Positions 19,485-29,075 of a stretch of 64,000 bases of DNA are shown in pieces (position 1 is the stretch's first letter; every line of letters starts with the position of its first letter). The notes beneath the pieces were generated by a model. It was not told the DNA's origin and searched no databases. It was given only the letters and a program-made list of their open reading frames with translations. The DNA is taken from positions 62,001 through 126,000 of the forward strand of contig CAWFPJ010000012.1 of the NCBI GenBank assembly GCA_963817515.1, written 5' to 3'. The position numbers were made by a program, and so were the translations under genes. Origin of the DNA: DATMNI01 sp963817515 (GTDB lineage: Bacteria > Acidobacteriota > Terriglobia > Bryobacterales > Bryobacteraceae).

Positions 19485-22400
19485 GTGCCTGCATTCCTGT
19501 GCGCGCGGAGATTGGTCCGCTGCATCATACTCCTCGTTTTGATCGTATCGTCCGCGTGGCCGCAAGCCAGCACCGCTACTGTGAGTGGGACCGTGCGCGA
19601 CCAGAGCAGCGCGGTAATTCCCGGCGCTTCTGTGACGTTGACCAATAAGGACACCAATGTCACGTCGAAAAACAGCGCCAACGAAACCGGATTTTATCTG
19701 TTTCCCGGCCTGGTCCCGGGACCGTACCTGCTGACTGTCGAAGCTGCCGGCATGCTGAGATTCGAAGGCGCCCTGACGGTGCAGGTAGAGCAGAGCGCCG
19801 TAGTGGACGTGACCATGAAGGTGGGCCAGACAACGGCCGAAGTGTCGGTGCAGGACGTCACTCCGCTGGTGACGGTGGACAACGCGACGCTCGGCGGCAC
19901 GCTGGAGCACACGCGCATCGAACAGTTGCCGCTCAACGGCCGCACCGTGATGAGTCTCTTGCAGGTTGTGCCCGGCATGGAGGGCACGCGCTCCTTCGGC
20001 ATACGCGATGGCTCTGAGGACGTGGTGGTGGACGGGGCCACCATCATGGACCGTTCTGGTTGGAATACCGTCAATCCGCGGCAGCCCGGCCTCGATTCAA
20101 TCCAGGAGTTCACAGTTGCTGACAACGGCACCTCGGCCAAGTATGCGCGGCCCACTACCGTGGTGATGAGTACTAAAGCGGGCACCAACCAGATACACGG
20201 TTCCGCATTCGAGACCAACCGCAACAATGCCGTTGGTTTGGCAAGGGCGCGGACTGACTATTACACCAAGGCGCCGTTTCTGAACCGCAATGAGTTCGGT
20301 GTTAGTGCGGGCGGCCCGGTTTATATTCCCAAAATCTACAACGGCAAGAACAAGACTTTTTGGTTCTTTTCCTACGAGGCCCTCAGGCAGATACAGAACA
20401 CCAGTCTAGGCTTTCCGGTGCCGACGCAGGCCATGCGGAACGGCGACATGAGCGGCATCACAGACGTCAATGGCATTCAGTCCACCATTTACGATCCTTA
20501 CTCCACCAACGCCAGCACGTGGGCGCGCACGCCTTTCCCCAACAATCAAATCCCCTCAAGCCTGGAGAGTCCGTTGGCTAAGTATCTGCTTGGCGTCACG
20601 CAGTTGCCAACCTTGGCCAATGTCAACCCGAACGTTGCGCCCAACTGGTTTGGCGCGGTTCCCTCATTCCAGCGGAGTTGGACCACCAGCGCGCGCGTGG
20701 ACCAGCGTATAGGCACGAAGGACACTTTCTATTTCCGCTATTCTCAGGGTAACTACTCCACCCGATCGCAGTTCTACAGCCAGCCGACGCTCGATTGGAG
20801 CAAAGTGCCTTCAGGCACCCAGGGTTACAAAGCCCCTAACAAGAACGCCGCGGTTTCCTGGGTTCACTCCTTCTCGCCCACCCTGTTCAACGAACTGGTG
20901 GTGAGTGGTTCCTACGGCCCCTGGTTTGTGGGCACCGGCGACCTGACGCATAATTACGACGCCGAACTTGGACTTCCCAATCCCTTTGGTGTGGGAGGCT
21001 GGCCCGGCATTTACACCGCCGGGTTCGACAACGTGGGGAGCGGATTCGAATGGGAGACACAGAATACCAATGCCGCTAATGAGTTTTATGGCGTCTTGGA
21101 TGACAACGCTACGAAGGTGAAAGGCAAGCACGAGTTCCAGTTCGGCTTCCACTATCGCAACGACCAGTTGGACATTCTGCCGGCGCAGCAGCAAGTGGCG
21201 GGGAACAACAACTTTGCCACTAACGCCACCTCGCTGTATGACCCAAGTTCATCGCGCACAAACCCTCAGCCGCTTCCTTATACCGGTGACGACCTGGCGA
21301 ATTTCTATTTAGGCGTGGCGAACTACTCGAACCAATATGTGCGTGGTATGTTCTATGCACGAGCGAAGGAGTATGCGGGCTATTTCCAGGATAAGTACAA
21401 GGTAACTTCGCGGCTGACTGTGAACCTGGGGCTGCGCTATGAATACTGGCCTCCATTCCGTGCCAAGAACAATGCCGTGGTCAGCTTCGACAAGGCCAAT
21501 CAAGCCATTGTGCTGGGCACAAGTTTGCAACAGTTGGAGACGCTGGGCTATACCACTCCGTCCATCGTAGCCCGTCTACAGCAATTGGGGGCTAAGTTCG
21601 AGACTTACCAGCAGGCCGGGATGCCGCAGGCGCTTGAGACCAGCAACAAATTGGATTTCGCGCCCCGGTTAGGTTTCGCTTACAAAGTGTCCGGCGGGGC
21701 CAGGCCTATCGTGCTGCGCGGCGGCTACGCGCTTTCGTATTTTCATATTCCGACCAATCCCTGGGCACAGCGAATGCGGTTGAATGCCCCGATGAACGCG
21801 CGATTCATAACCAGCGTGACGCAAGCCGCTTATTCGCCGGACGGCATCGCCAACATCGGCCTCCGAACTGTTCCCACCATCATCGCAGGCAAGAACAGCA
21901 CCACTGCTGTCTCAACGGATGCCGTGGGTAGTCTCAGCGCCGGGTCCGCGGTGGTTGATTACTTCTCCTTGAACCAACCAGACCCCCGGGTTCACAACTG
22001 GAACCTTACCTTGGAAAAGGAGATCATCCCGAACACGATATTCCGCGTGAGTTATATCGGCAACCACAGCACCGCGCTTGAGCAGGTCAACCAGTTCAAC
22101 CTGTCCACGCCGGCGTATATCTGGTACAAGTCTACGGGTACGCAACTGCCCACCGGTCCACTAGCCGCGGTGGCCACCAATGCCTACAACCAGACCACCT
22201 ATGGCGCCCTGGAAAACTGGCAGAACACCGGCTGGGGCAACTCAAACGGCCTCTCGCTCGAAGTGCAGCGCCGTTTCAGTAAGGGCTACGCCTTTCAATT
22301 CTTCTATGTGCTGGACAACAACTTCGCGGCGGGCGGCCAGGGATATGCGGGGACTTCGGTAATTCCTTCGTCCAACCAATACCTGCCGGGCACGGTGCCG

Positions 22401-23183
22401 ACCGACCCATCCGCGTTGGACAGGCTGCTGAACTACCAGCGGGACACAACCATTCCCAAGCACCGCTTACGTTGGAACTGGGTGGCAGACCTGCCGTTCG
22501 GCAAGGGCAAGCCCATTCTCGGGAATGCCGGCGGAGCACTGAATAAGCTGGTTGGCGGCTGGCAGGTAGCAGGCATTGGTTCCATAAACAGCACCTATCT
22601 CACATTGCCGAGCACTTACTTTTCCACCGGCACTCCGGTCCAGCTTTACGGCTATCAGTATCCGATTCAAAACTGTACCAGCGGCACATGCTATCCCGGC
22701 TACTTATATTGGAACGGCTACATTCCCTCCAACCTGATCAACAGCCATAACGCGGCCGGGCAGCCAAATGGGTACGAGGGCATTCCGTCCAATTACCAAC
22801 CGGCGGTGACGCCCCTGGTCGTCTATGGCCAGACCACGGCGCCCAATGCCCCCGCGGGCACCAACATGGTCGGCTTCTACAACACCAACACCGTCTGGGT
22901 GCCGCTGAGCGACGGAACCGTCCAGCGCACTACCTGGAGCGGACTGGCGCCCCTGCGCCAGCAATACTTCCCGGGTATCTGGCAGTGGGGCCTGGACGCT
23001 TCGGTGTTCAAGAACATCGCCATCAAGGAACGGCTCACCTTCCGGTTACAAGCGGATTTCTTCAACGTCCTGAATCATCCCGGCAACCCCAACAGCTTCA
23101 TCGGGGCTACCGGAATCCTGAATGTTCAATCCTCCGGCAACAGCCCGCGCACGTTGCAATTGTCGGGTCGCCTGAGCTGGTAG
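19485..23183 (+). CDS. Oar-like TonB-dependent receptor with carboxypeptidase-regulatory N-domain
   Basis: A 1232-residue outer-membrane receptor of the same class as the one at 6782-10063 but only distantly similar to it. The GTG at 19485 follows a good gggagg. The signal peptide ends near SAWPQA. The CarboxypepD_reg domain starts TVSGTVRDQSSAVIPGASV, the plug contains EQLPLNGRTVMSLLQVVPGM, and the barrel ends LSGRLSW with a terminal Trp. The barrel has many surface-loop Asn/Tyr/Pro-rich segments. Located upstream of an esterase and a glycoside-hydrolase-like gene, it is a plausible carbohydrate or glycoside receptor; the ligand is inference. No lesion is seen. Confidence 0.9.
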   Translation: MPAFLCARRLVRCIILLVLIVSSAWPQASTATVSGTVRDQSSAVIPGASVTLTNKDTNVTSKNSANETGFYLFPGLVPGPYLLTVEAAGMLRFEGALTVQVEQSAVVDVTMKVGQTTAEVSVQDVTPLVTVDNATLGGTLEHTRIEQLPLNGRTVMSLLQVVPGMEGTRSFGIRDGSEDVVVDGATIMDRSGWNTVNPRQPGLDSIQEFTVADNGTSAKYARPTTVVMSTKAGTNQIHGSAFETNRNNAVGLARARTDYYTKAPFLNRNEFGVSAGGPVYIPKIYNGKNKTFWFFSYEALRQIQNTSLGFPVPTQAMRNGDMSGITDVNGIQSTIYDPYSTNASTWARTPFPNNQIPSSLESPLAKYLLGVTQLPTLANVNPNVAPNWFGAVPSFQRSWTTSARVDQRIGTKDTFYFRYSQGNYSTRSQFYSQPTLDWSKVPSGTQGYKAPNKNAAVSWVHSFSPTLFNELVVSGSYGPWFVGTGDLTHNYDAELGLPNPFGVGGWPGIYTAGFDNVGSGFEWETQNTNAANEFYGVLDDNATKVKGKHEFQFGFHYRNDQLDILPAQQQVAGNNNFATNATSLYDPSSSRTNPQPLPYTGDDLANFYLGVANYSNQYVRGMFYARAKEYAGYFQDKYKVTSRLTVNLGLRYEYWPPFRAKNNAVVSFDKANQAIVLGTSLQQLETLGYTTPSIVARLQQLGAKFETYQQAGMPQALETSNKLDFAPRLGFAYKVSGGARPIVLRGGYALSYFHIPTNPWAQRMRLNAPMNARFITSVTQAAYSPDGIANIGLRTVPTIIAGKNSTTAVSTDAVGSLSAGSAVVDYFSLNQPDPRVHNWNLTLEKEIIPNTIFRVSYIGNHSTALEQVNQFNLSTPAYIWYKSTGTQLPTGPLAAVATNAYNQTTYGALENWQNTGWGNSNGLSLEVQRRFSKGYAFQFFYVLDNNFAAGGQGYAGTSVIPSSNQYLPGTVPTDPSALDRLLNYQRDTTIPKHRLRWNWVADLPFGKGKPILGNAGGALNKLVGGWQVAGIGSINSTYLTLPSTYFSTGTPVQLYGYQYPIQNCTSGTCYPGYLYWNGYIPSNLINSHNAAGQPNGYEGIPSNYQPAVTPLVVYGQTTAPNAPAGTNMVGFYNTNTVWVPLSDGTVQRTTWSGLAPLRQQYFPGIWQWGLDASVFKNIAIKERLTFRLQADFFNVLNHPGNPNSFIGATGILNVQSSGNSPRTLQLSGRLSW

Positions 23184-23200
23184 CACCTTCGCCGTACCGG

Positions 23201-23239
23201 AGCGGGCTTTAGCCTGCCATGTCGGCATTCATGCCGACA
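23201..23239. repeat. double-hairpin intergenic repeat
   Basis: Two adjacent stem-loops: gcgggc/gcctgc with a tta-type loop at about 23202-23217, and a perfect 8-bp stem tgtcggca/tgccgaca around ttca at 23220-23239. There is no T tract, so it is not a classical terminator. The layout resembles REP-like elements found between genes in this lineage, though only one copy is in the window. Confidence 0.5.
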
Positions 23240-23295
23240 CGCCACCACCGGTGAAGCCTGCTAAAATTGCCTCCGAAACCTACGAGTCCAATAGC

Positions 23296-24468
23296 ATGCA
23301 GGGAATTATCGCTCTACTGGCGCTAACTGCTTCCGTCGTAAACGGCCAGACGCCCGAATCGGCGCGGCTGAATCAGCACCGCGTTACAAACCGTTCCAGC
23401 CCGGCGCCGGAGCCCGGTTCCGAAAAGCAACCGATCCCGTCGTTGATCGAAGGTCTGCATTCCGCCGAAGAGTGGCGCACCGTCCGCAGGCCGCAGTTGC
23501 TGCAACTCTGGACCGGAATTCTCGGCAAGCTAGGTCCCAATGAGCAAGACCGGCAATGGTTCGGGGACATCAGGCAAGCGGTGATTCGTGAGACGGCCGA
23601 CCGCGGAACCTACACCCGAATTTCCCTCGATCTTCCCATCGAAAAGGACTTTCTCCAGCACCACCTACTCCTTCTGCCGAAAGGGCGCGGACCGTTCCCG
23701 GCCGTGATCTGCTGGACTTCCACCACACCGGATTACGCAGAGCCCGAACAGTGGTGGGGAAAATGGCTGGCGGAGCATGGCTATGTGGTGCTGACAAGTT
23801 GGTCGTTCATCCGCCATTACCGCGATGACTCCGACTATCGGACCGGCGCCGCAGAGAAGCTATACCAGCGATTCGGCCACTGGCTGCCGATGGCAAAGAT
23901 GGCGCACGACGCCGCACGTGAGGCCGAGTACCTGCGCGGCCGCCAGGAAGTGGATGGCGCGCGAATCGGGTTTATGGGCTTCTCGCTTAGCGCCAAAGCG
24001 GCTGTGTACATTGCGGCCTTCACGCCCGGGATCGCGGCCGTCGTGGCCATCGATCCCCACATCGCCATCAACGGCGGCACCAACTGGTTCGCCCCATGGT
24101 ACCTGGACTGGCTGCGGCCCTTCCCCGATATCCCGACGCCGCAGCACACAGTCCTCAGCTTGCTCAATCCCGATCCGGCGCGGCCCGGCTTCGAGCATGA
24201 TCACCATGAGTTGCTCGCGTTGGCCGCGCCTAAATCATTCCTGCTGATCGGCGGCAAGGGGGACTCCGAAGACAGCGGCGGCGATTCCGACGATCTCGAG
24301 AGTTGGGGCTATTACAACCGCGCCAAAGAAGTATACCGGCTGCTCGGTGTACCTGGCCGGCTGCAATTCGTGCTGACCACCAACGGCCACAAGCCGAACG
24401 GGCCGGAGGTGGATGCCGCCTGGCGCAATTTCCTTGCCCGCTGGTTGAAACCGAAAGAGGCAAATTGA
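23296..24468 (+). CDS. secreted alpha/beta hydrolase, acetyl-xylan-esterase/dienelactone-hydrolase-like
   Basis: From the ATG at 23296 the product is 390 residues with an N-terminal signal peptide (MQGIIALLALTASVVNG); an in-frame GTG at 23251 would add 15 residues in front of it. The nucleophile elbow GFSLS places the catalytic serine at residue 230. Downstream are LLIGGKGDSED, a candidate acid region, and a C-terminal TTNGHKPN with the candidate catalytic His. The layout fits periplasmic carbohydrate esterases and related hydrolases; the exact ester is unknown. Its stop overlaps the TTG start of the next gene (ttga at 24465-24468), so the two are probably translationally coupled, downstream of the TonB receptor. 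Confidence 0.75.
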   Translation: MQGIIALLALTASVVNGQTPESARLNQHRVTNRSSPAPEPGSEKQPIPSLIEGLHSAEEWRTVRRPQLLQLWTGILGKLGPNEQDRQWFGDIRQAVIRETADRGTYTRISLDLPIEKDFLQHHLLLLPKGRGPFPAVICWTSTTPDYAEPEQWWGKWLAEHGYVVLTSWSFIRHYRDDSDYRTGAAEKLYQRFGHWLPMAKMAHDAAREAEYLRGRQEVDGARIGFMGFSLSAKAAVYIAAFTPGIAAVVAIDPHIAINGGTNWFAPWYLDWLRPFPDIPTPQHTVLSLLNPDPARPGFEHDHHELLALAAPKSFLLIGGKGDSEDSGGDSDDLESWGYYNRAKEVYRLLGVPGRLQFVLTTNGHKPNGPEVDAAWRNFLARWLKPKEAN

Positions 24469-26241
24469 CGACACGCAGTCTGGCTATGCTCAGCCTGGTT
24501 CTGATGCCCGCGGCCTGCGCCGAAGCCGCGTCACTCCAGATCCAGCCCGAGTACCTGCGGACCGCGCCCGATGGCGAGGTCGTTCCCGCCGACCGCGCCG
24601 CAGCAGGCCAGCCTCGCCCATCGTCTCTGGCAGCGGCCCGCATGGGTTACGTGTCACTGCAAATGATCGCGAAGCTGGGGGCGCCGGGCGAGTACTCACT
24701 GGAGTTGACGCCCGCCTCCGGCCTGCAGGTGGACGTCTTTCGCGAGTGGTACCACGCTCTCGACCGGGATAAGACGAATTATCCGGATGCTTTGATTCCG
24801 GTCCGCATGCCATACGCTTCGCACCTGCCCGAGCCGGACAATCGCATTCCGGGGCAGAAGGCGCAGGCCTTCTGGGTGGATGTCTGGATCCCCGGCAATG
24901 CCCGCGCCGGTGATTATCGATTGCAGTTTCGCCTGAAATCGCCGGAAGGCGCCGCCGAGGTAACGGTTCCCATCCGCGTTCTGGAGGCCAGTGGTTCCGG
25001 AGCAGGACGTGGTGGCCATCGACCACAATTCGTACGGCACTTCGTGGATCGGCGATCTCTACGCGCGGGAACGCGAGCGCACCGGCGCGGACTTCTTCCG
25101 CAGTGACGCATTCTTCAAACTGATTCACGCCTACCATCGGATCTTCTACGAGCATCGCGGCGTGTTCCATCAACTTGGCTACGGGCACGCCGGCAAAGTC
25201 GGGCCGGAGTTTGCACCCGCGCTCGAAGGCACCGGGCGCGGTAAGCATATCGCGAATTGGGAATTATTCGACCGCCACTACGGACCACTATTCGACGGGA
25301 CTGCTTTCAGCGGCACCCGGCGCGGAGCCCGGCCGATTCCCTTCGCGTACCTTCCTATTAACCCGGAGTGGCCCGCATCCTACCTTTGGTGGGGCCAGCC
25401 CGGCTATGAAGCCGAATTCGTGAACGTCGTCTCTGAGATGGAGCGCCATTTCCGCGAGAAGAATTGGACCAGCACGCACCTGGAGCTTTTCTTTAACCAC
25501 AAGAAGCGCTACACCGGATTTCCGTGGGACGGTGACGAGGTGCGCTTCCCCGAGGACAACCGCTACTTTCGCGAATATGGGCGCCTGCTGCGCAAAGCCG
25601 TGCCGCAGAACTCGCCCGTGAAGTTCGTGTTCCGCGCCGACGCAAGCTGGAGTGTGGAACAGCAATCCAAGGAACTCGCGGGGATCGTGAACATGTGGAT
25701 CTGCGGCGATGGCATCATGAGCTGGTATCCCGAGACGGCCCGCGCCATGAAGCAGCGCGGCGATATCGTCTGGTTCTATTCCGGGCCGCCGCAGGTGACC
25801 CAGGCTTCGGCCAAAATCACGCAATTCCCATTGCAGGCGTGGCTCTGGGGAATCGATGGCTACGTGCACTGGCAGGTCGTCGACGCCGGCGCCGATCCCT
25901 GGTTTCACTTCGATGGCGGCGGCACGGCACTGGTCTATTCCGGGGAGCGCTTCGGTATCGAGGAGCCGATTCCGAGTATCCGGCTGAAGATTCAGCGCAA
26001 TGCAGTGCAGGATCTGGCGCTGCTCGATAGCTTCAAAGCCCGGCGGCCCGTGGTGGCGCTTCGAACAGAGGCAGCGCGGCGATTCAACGGCTCAAGCCCG
26101 CAGGATTGGTGGAATCCGCGGCCGCCTATCGCGGATCGGCCTCCGTCTGAGTGGACCAACGGCGAGATCGACGCGGCGTCGGGTCAGACTACGCCGGATG
26201 CTGGCGAAGACCGGCGCCAGCTCCTGGCAGAAGGTGCATGA
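24465..26241 (+). pseudogene. frameshifted glycoside-hydrolase-like exported protein (DUF4091-like)
   Basis: The TTG at 24465 overlaps the esterase stop and follows agagg, and it opens a signal-peptide-like segment (MLSLVLMPAACAEAASL). An N-terminal beta-domain follows to VTVPIRVLEA. One extra base at 24990 then shifts the frame; without it the reading continues into VVPEQDVVAIDHNSYGTSW and on to 26241, 591 residues in all. The second part has Trp/His-rich segments (HLELFFNHKKRYTGFPWDG, LWGIDGYVHWQVVD) typical of the DUF4091 glycoside-hydrolase-like TIM barrels. It would cleave or remodel exported glycans. Frameshift or sequence error cannot be separated from this window alone. Confidence 0.65.
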
Positions 26242-26271
26242 GTTTGTGATGCAACTGGCCTCGGAGATCAA

Positions 26272-26847
26272 ATGAAGACAGGTCAAATGAAGACCATTCT
26301 GATCGGGTGGCTGGCCGTTTCCGGTGCGTTCGCCGCCGACGATCCCTTCGTCCGCGAGCTGGACGATGCCGCGCGCGTGGCAAGTGTCATGGTGGATGGC
26401 GATGTCTGCCGGAAAATCGTCACCGCGCGCGCCATGGACTATCTGTTGCGCAACGACCCCAAGGACCGGTTTTTGGCGGGCGATAACTACGAAGTGAACT
26501 ATGATGCCTTTGACTCGGTAAAGAAAACGCTGATTCGCATCTCGCGCCTGGTCTCGTTTCCCGCCGATGCCAACTTGTGGATGCCCATTCCAGGCCACCC
26601 CGATAAGATGCGCGTGGTGATCCGGAACGCCCACGAGTTGAGCCAGTTCTGGACGTGGGGCGCTCTCTATCAGAACATGATTCCCGAAATGAAGACCGTG
26701 CTCGATACCGGCCGGCGCGTCACAGTGGCGCAGAAACCCGGCTGGGTATCGGTACTGGCGCCGGTGTCTGACAGCCTGGGCGATATCGTCGCCGTGGTGG
26801 AAGTCGCCAGCCAGAGACACGTGGATCCGCAGGGCAACGTGAAATGA
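26272..26847 (+). CDS. small exported protein, sensor-domain-like, function unknown
   Basis: A 191-residue product with a short signal peptide (TILIGWLAVSGAFAAD). The mature part has mixed alpha/beta character and includes SFPADANLWMPIPGHPDKM, then MKTVLDTGRRVTVA and VSVLAPVSDSLGDIVAVVEV. The last segment resembles the strand pattern of periplasmic PAS/Cache-like sensor domains, but I do not recognise the family and no signalling domain is attached. A 15-bp duplication has produced two in-frame ATG starts (26272 and 26287); the second is better spaced from an agg. It follows the glycan-use genes closely and may belong to their operon. Confidence 0.6.
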   Translation: MKTGQMKTILIGWLAVSGAFAADDPFVRELDDAARVASVMVDGDVCRKIVTARAMDYLLRNDPKDRFLAGDNYEVNYDAFDSVKKTLIRISRLVSFPADANLWMPIPGHPDKMRVVIRNAHELSQFWTWGALYQNMIPEMKTVLDTGRRVTVAQKPGWVSVLAPVSDSLGDIVAVVEVASQRHVDPQGNVK

Positions 26848-26849
26848 AG

Positions 26850-26876
26850 CTGACTTTTTTCTAGGGGCGTTATACT
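26850..26876 (+). promoter_or_regulatory. possible promoter of the sulfatase-like gene
   Basis: CTGACT (26850-26855) and TATACT (26871-26876) with a 15-bp spacer. The -10 is good, the -35 is moderate and the spacing short. Transcription would begin at about the GTG start codon at 26883. Confidence 0.3.
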
Positions 26877-26882
26877 CAGGAA

Positions 26883-28937
26883 GTGTCGCCGCGTTGGCAG
26901 TCAATTGCTTGTGTGGTGTGGCTGCTGCTGTTCGCGTCCTGTCACTCGTCCAGTAAGCCGCCCGATTCCACGGCCGAGCGCCAGCCCGCCCATCCGGCCG
27001 AACCTCCTACAGCTCTGCGTCCCTTAAATCTCGTCCTGGTGACCGTCGACACTTTGCGTTTCGACCACTTGGGATGCTACGGCAACTCCGGGATTGCTAC
27101 TTCCACCTTGGACAGCATCGCCCAACGCGGCGTCTTGTTCGAGAACGCAGTCACACACACGCCGCTCACCGCGCCGTCTCACGCCAGTATTTTCACCGGA
27201 CTTTATCCCATGGGCCACAAGGTCCGGGACACGGGAGGCTTCGTGCTGGATGCTACGCACCCGACGCTGGCGACCATCTTGCGCCAGCAGGGCTGGGACA
27301 CCGCGGCCTTTGTTGGGGCATCGGTGTTGAAGCGGCACTTCGGGTTTGACCAGGGCTTTGCCGTGTACGACGATGAGATGCCCAAGGCCGGCAGCGGCAA
27401 ATTGGCCGGTGAGTATGCCGAACGCCGGGCCGGAAGAGTGGTGGACCGCGCTATCCGATGGCTGGACACTCGCGCTTCGGGCAAGCCATTCTTCCTTTGG
27501 GTGCACGTGTTCGATCCGCATTCGCCCTACGATCCGCCGTCGCCGTTCCGCGAGAAATACCGCGGCAGACTCTACGATGGAGAGATCGCTTACACGGACC
27601 AGCAGCTCGGAAGGCTGTTCGCCGCCGTTGCCAAGGGCTCTGCGCCGGAACAGACTCTGATTGCGGTGCTTTCGGATCATGGCGAGAGTCTGGCAGAGCA
27701 CGGTGAGTACAACCATGGAGTCTTCCTCTATGACTCCACCCTACGGATTGCCTTCCTGCTGGCTGGACCCGGCGTGCCGGCCGGCCCGCGGGTGAAGCAG
27801 CAGGCGAGGACCGTCGACCTGCTTCCCACGGTGCTCGAATTGATGGGAATCAAGGCGCCCGATGGCCTTCCCGGGACCAGTCTCACGCCCGCATTCTCCG
27901 GCAAAGACGTGCCCACCCAATATTCATACGCGGAAACGCTCTTTCCGAAAATCAACATGGGCTGGGCCGAATTGCGCGGAGTTCGCACCAACCGTTGGAA
28001 ATATATTCGCGCTCCCCACCCTGAGCTTTACGATCTGCTGCAGGACCCAGGTGAAAAGGCCAACCTCGCCGGAAGCCATCCCGCCCAGGTGCAGCTACTG
28101 GAGGGCCGGTTTAAAGCCTTGATCGGTAGCGACCAGGTGGAGAAGGTCCGGACAACCATGGTTGACCAGCGCACGATGGAACAATTGAAGTCGCTCGGCT
28201 ACCTCAGCGGGGCATCGGGCCGGGAGTACGCCCTTGCCGGCACAGGGATCGATCCCAAGGACCGCGTCGGGGTGCTGAAACTGCTTTATCAGGCGGTGTC
28301 GCCCGATTCCGGAACACCTTCGTCGCAGCACATCCCTATGCTGCAGCAAGCTCTCCAACAGGATCCTGCCGACCCGACGGTTTACTTTCACCTGGGCGAC
28401 GAATATCGGGCAGCCGGGCGCGCCGCCGAAGCCATGAATCTCTACCAGGAAGGAATCCGCAACGGGCTTCGGAACGCGTGGTTGTACTCGCGCCTGGGTT
28501 ATTTGTATCTTCAACAAGGCAACAAGGACGAAGCCATATCGTTCTATGAGAAAGCCGCGCAGCTGAATCCATCCGATTCCGAAGGCCTCAACGATCTGGG
28601 CATGGCCTATTTGGAGACCGGCAAGGTGGAGCAGGCCGAGCGAGCCTTCGAGTGGAGCCTGGCAGCGGACGCCGAATCGGCGATGGGTTACAACGGCCTG
28701 GGGCTGGTATCCATTCAGAAGCAGGATGTTGCCGGGGCGCGCGGTTATTTCGAAAAAGCCGTTCACCGTGACCCTGACCTCTTGGAGGCGCAGCTGAACC
28801 TGGGCCGGGCCTATAAGATCCTGGGGGACAATGCCCGGGCGCGCGCCAGTTTCGAGGCCTTCCTTGCCAAAGCCCCGCCCGCCCAATACGGTGAGATCAT
28901 CGCCAGCCTCAGAGAAGAGCTGGCGAGCATGCCCTAG
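26883..28937 (+). CDS. sulfatase-like phosphatase-superfamily lipoprotein with TPR tail
   Basis: The 684-residue product begins with a lipoprotein signal ending LFASC (Cys20). An alkaline-phosphatase/sulfatase-superfamily domain follows: the metal Asp in VTVDTLRFDH, VFDPHSPYDPP, and the LSDHGESLAEHGEYNHG metal motif. The nucleophile region reads TPLTAPSHASIFTG. Thr96 stands where sulfatases have the Cys that becomes formylglycine, and His100 replaces the usual Arg. It is therefore unlikely to be a formylglycine sulfatase; Thr-nucleophile phospho- or phosphonate-ester hydrolases of the superfamily are the better model. Residues from about 480 onward are TPR repeats. The substrate is unknown. 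The gene stands alone. Confidence 0.82.
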   Translation: MSPRWQSIACVVWLLLFASCHSSSKPPDSTAERQPAHPAEPPTALRPLNLVLVTVDTLRFDHLGCYGNSGIATSTLDSIAQRGVLFENAVTHTPLTAPSHASIFTGLYPMGHKVRDTGGFVLDATHPTLATILRQQGWDTAAFVGASVLKRHFGFDQGFAVYDDEMPKAGSGKLAGEYAERRAGRVVDRAIRWLDTRASGKPFFLWVHVFDPHSPYDPPSPFREKYRGRLYDGEIAYTDQQLGRLFAAVAKGSAPEQTLIAVLSDHGESLAEHGEYNHGVFLYDSTLRIAFLLAGPGVPAGPRVKQQARTVDLLPTVLELMGIKAPDGLPGTSLTPAFSGKDVPTQYSYAETLFPKINMGWAELRGVRTNRWKYIRAPHPELYDLLQDPGEKANLAGSHPAQVQLLEGRFKALIGSDQVEKVRTTMVDQRTMEQLKSLGYLSGASGREYALAGTGIDPKDRVGVLKLLYQAVSPDSGTPSSQHIPMLQQALQQDPADPTVYFHLGDEYRAAGRAAEAMNLYQEGIRNGLRNAWLYSRLGYLYLQQGNKDEAISFYEKAAQLNPSDSEGLNDLGMAYLETGKVEQAERAFEWSLAADAESAMGYNGLGLVSIQKQDVAGARGYFEKAVHRDPDLLEAQLNLGRAYKILGDNARARASFEAFLAKAPPAQYGEIIASLREELASMP

Positions 28938-29075
28938 GCGGATTGCTCCGTTGTGCATGCTACTTGTGTTGGTGGCGCGGGCGGTTTCGCCTGCGAGCCC
29001 CAACTCATCTCGCCTCTAAGTGACAATCTAACAGCTCAATCCTTGTTATACTTGCTTTAATTTCCGGGGAGTGCC

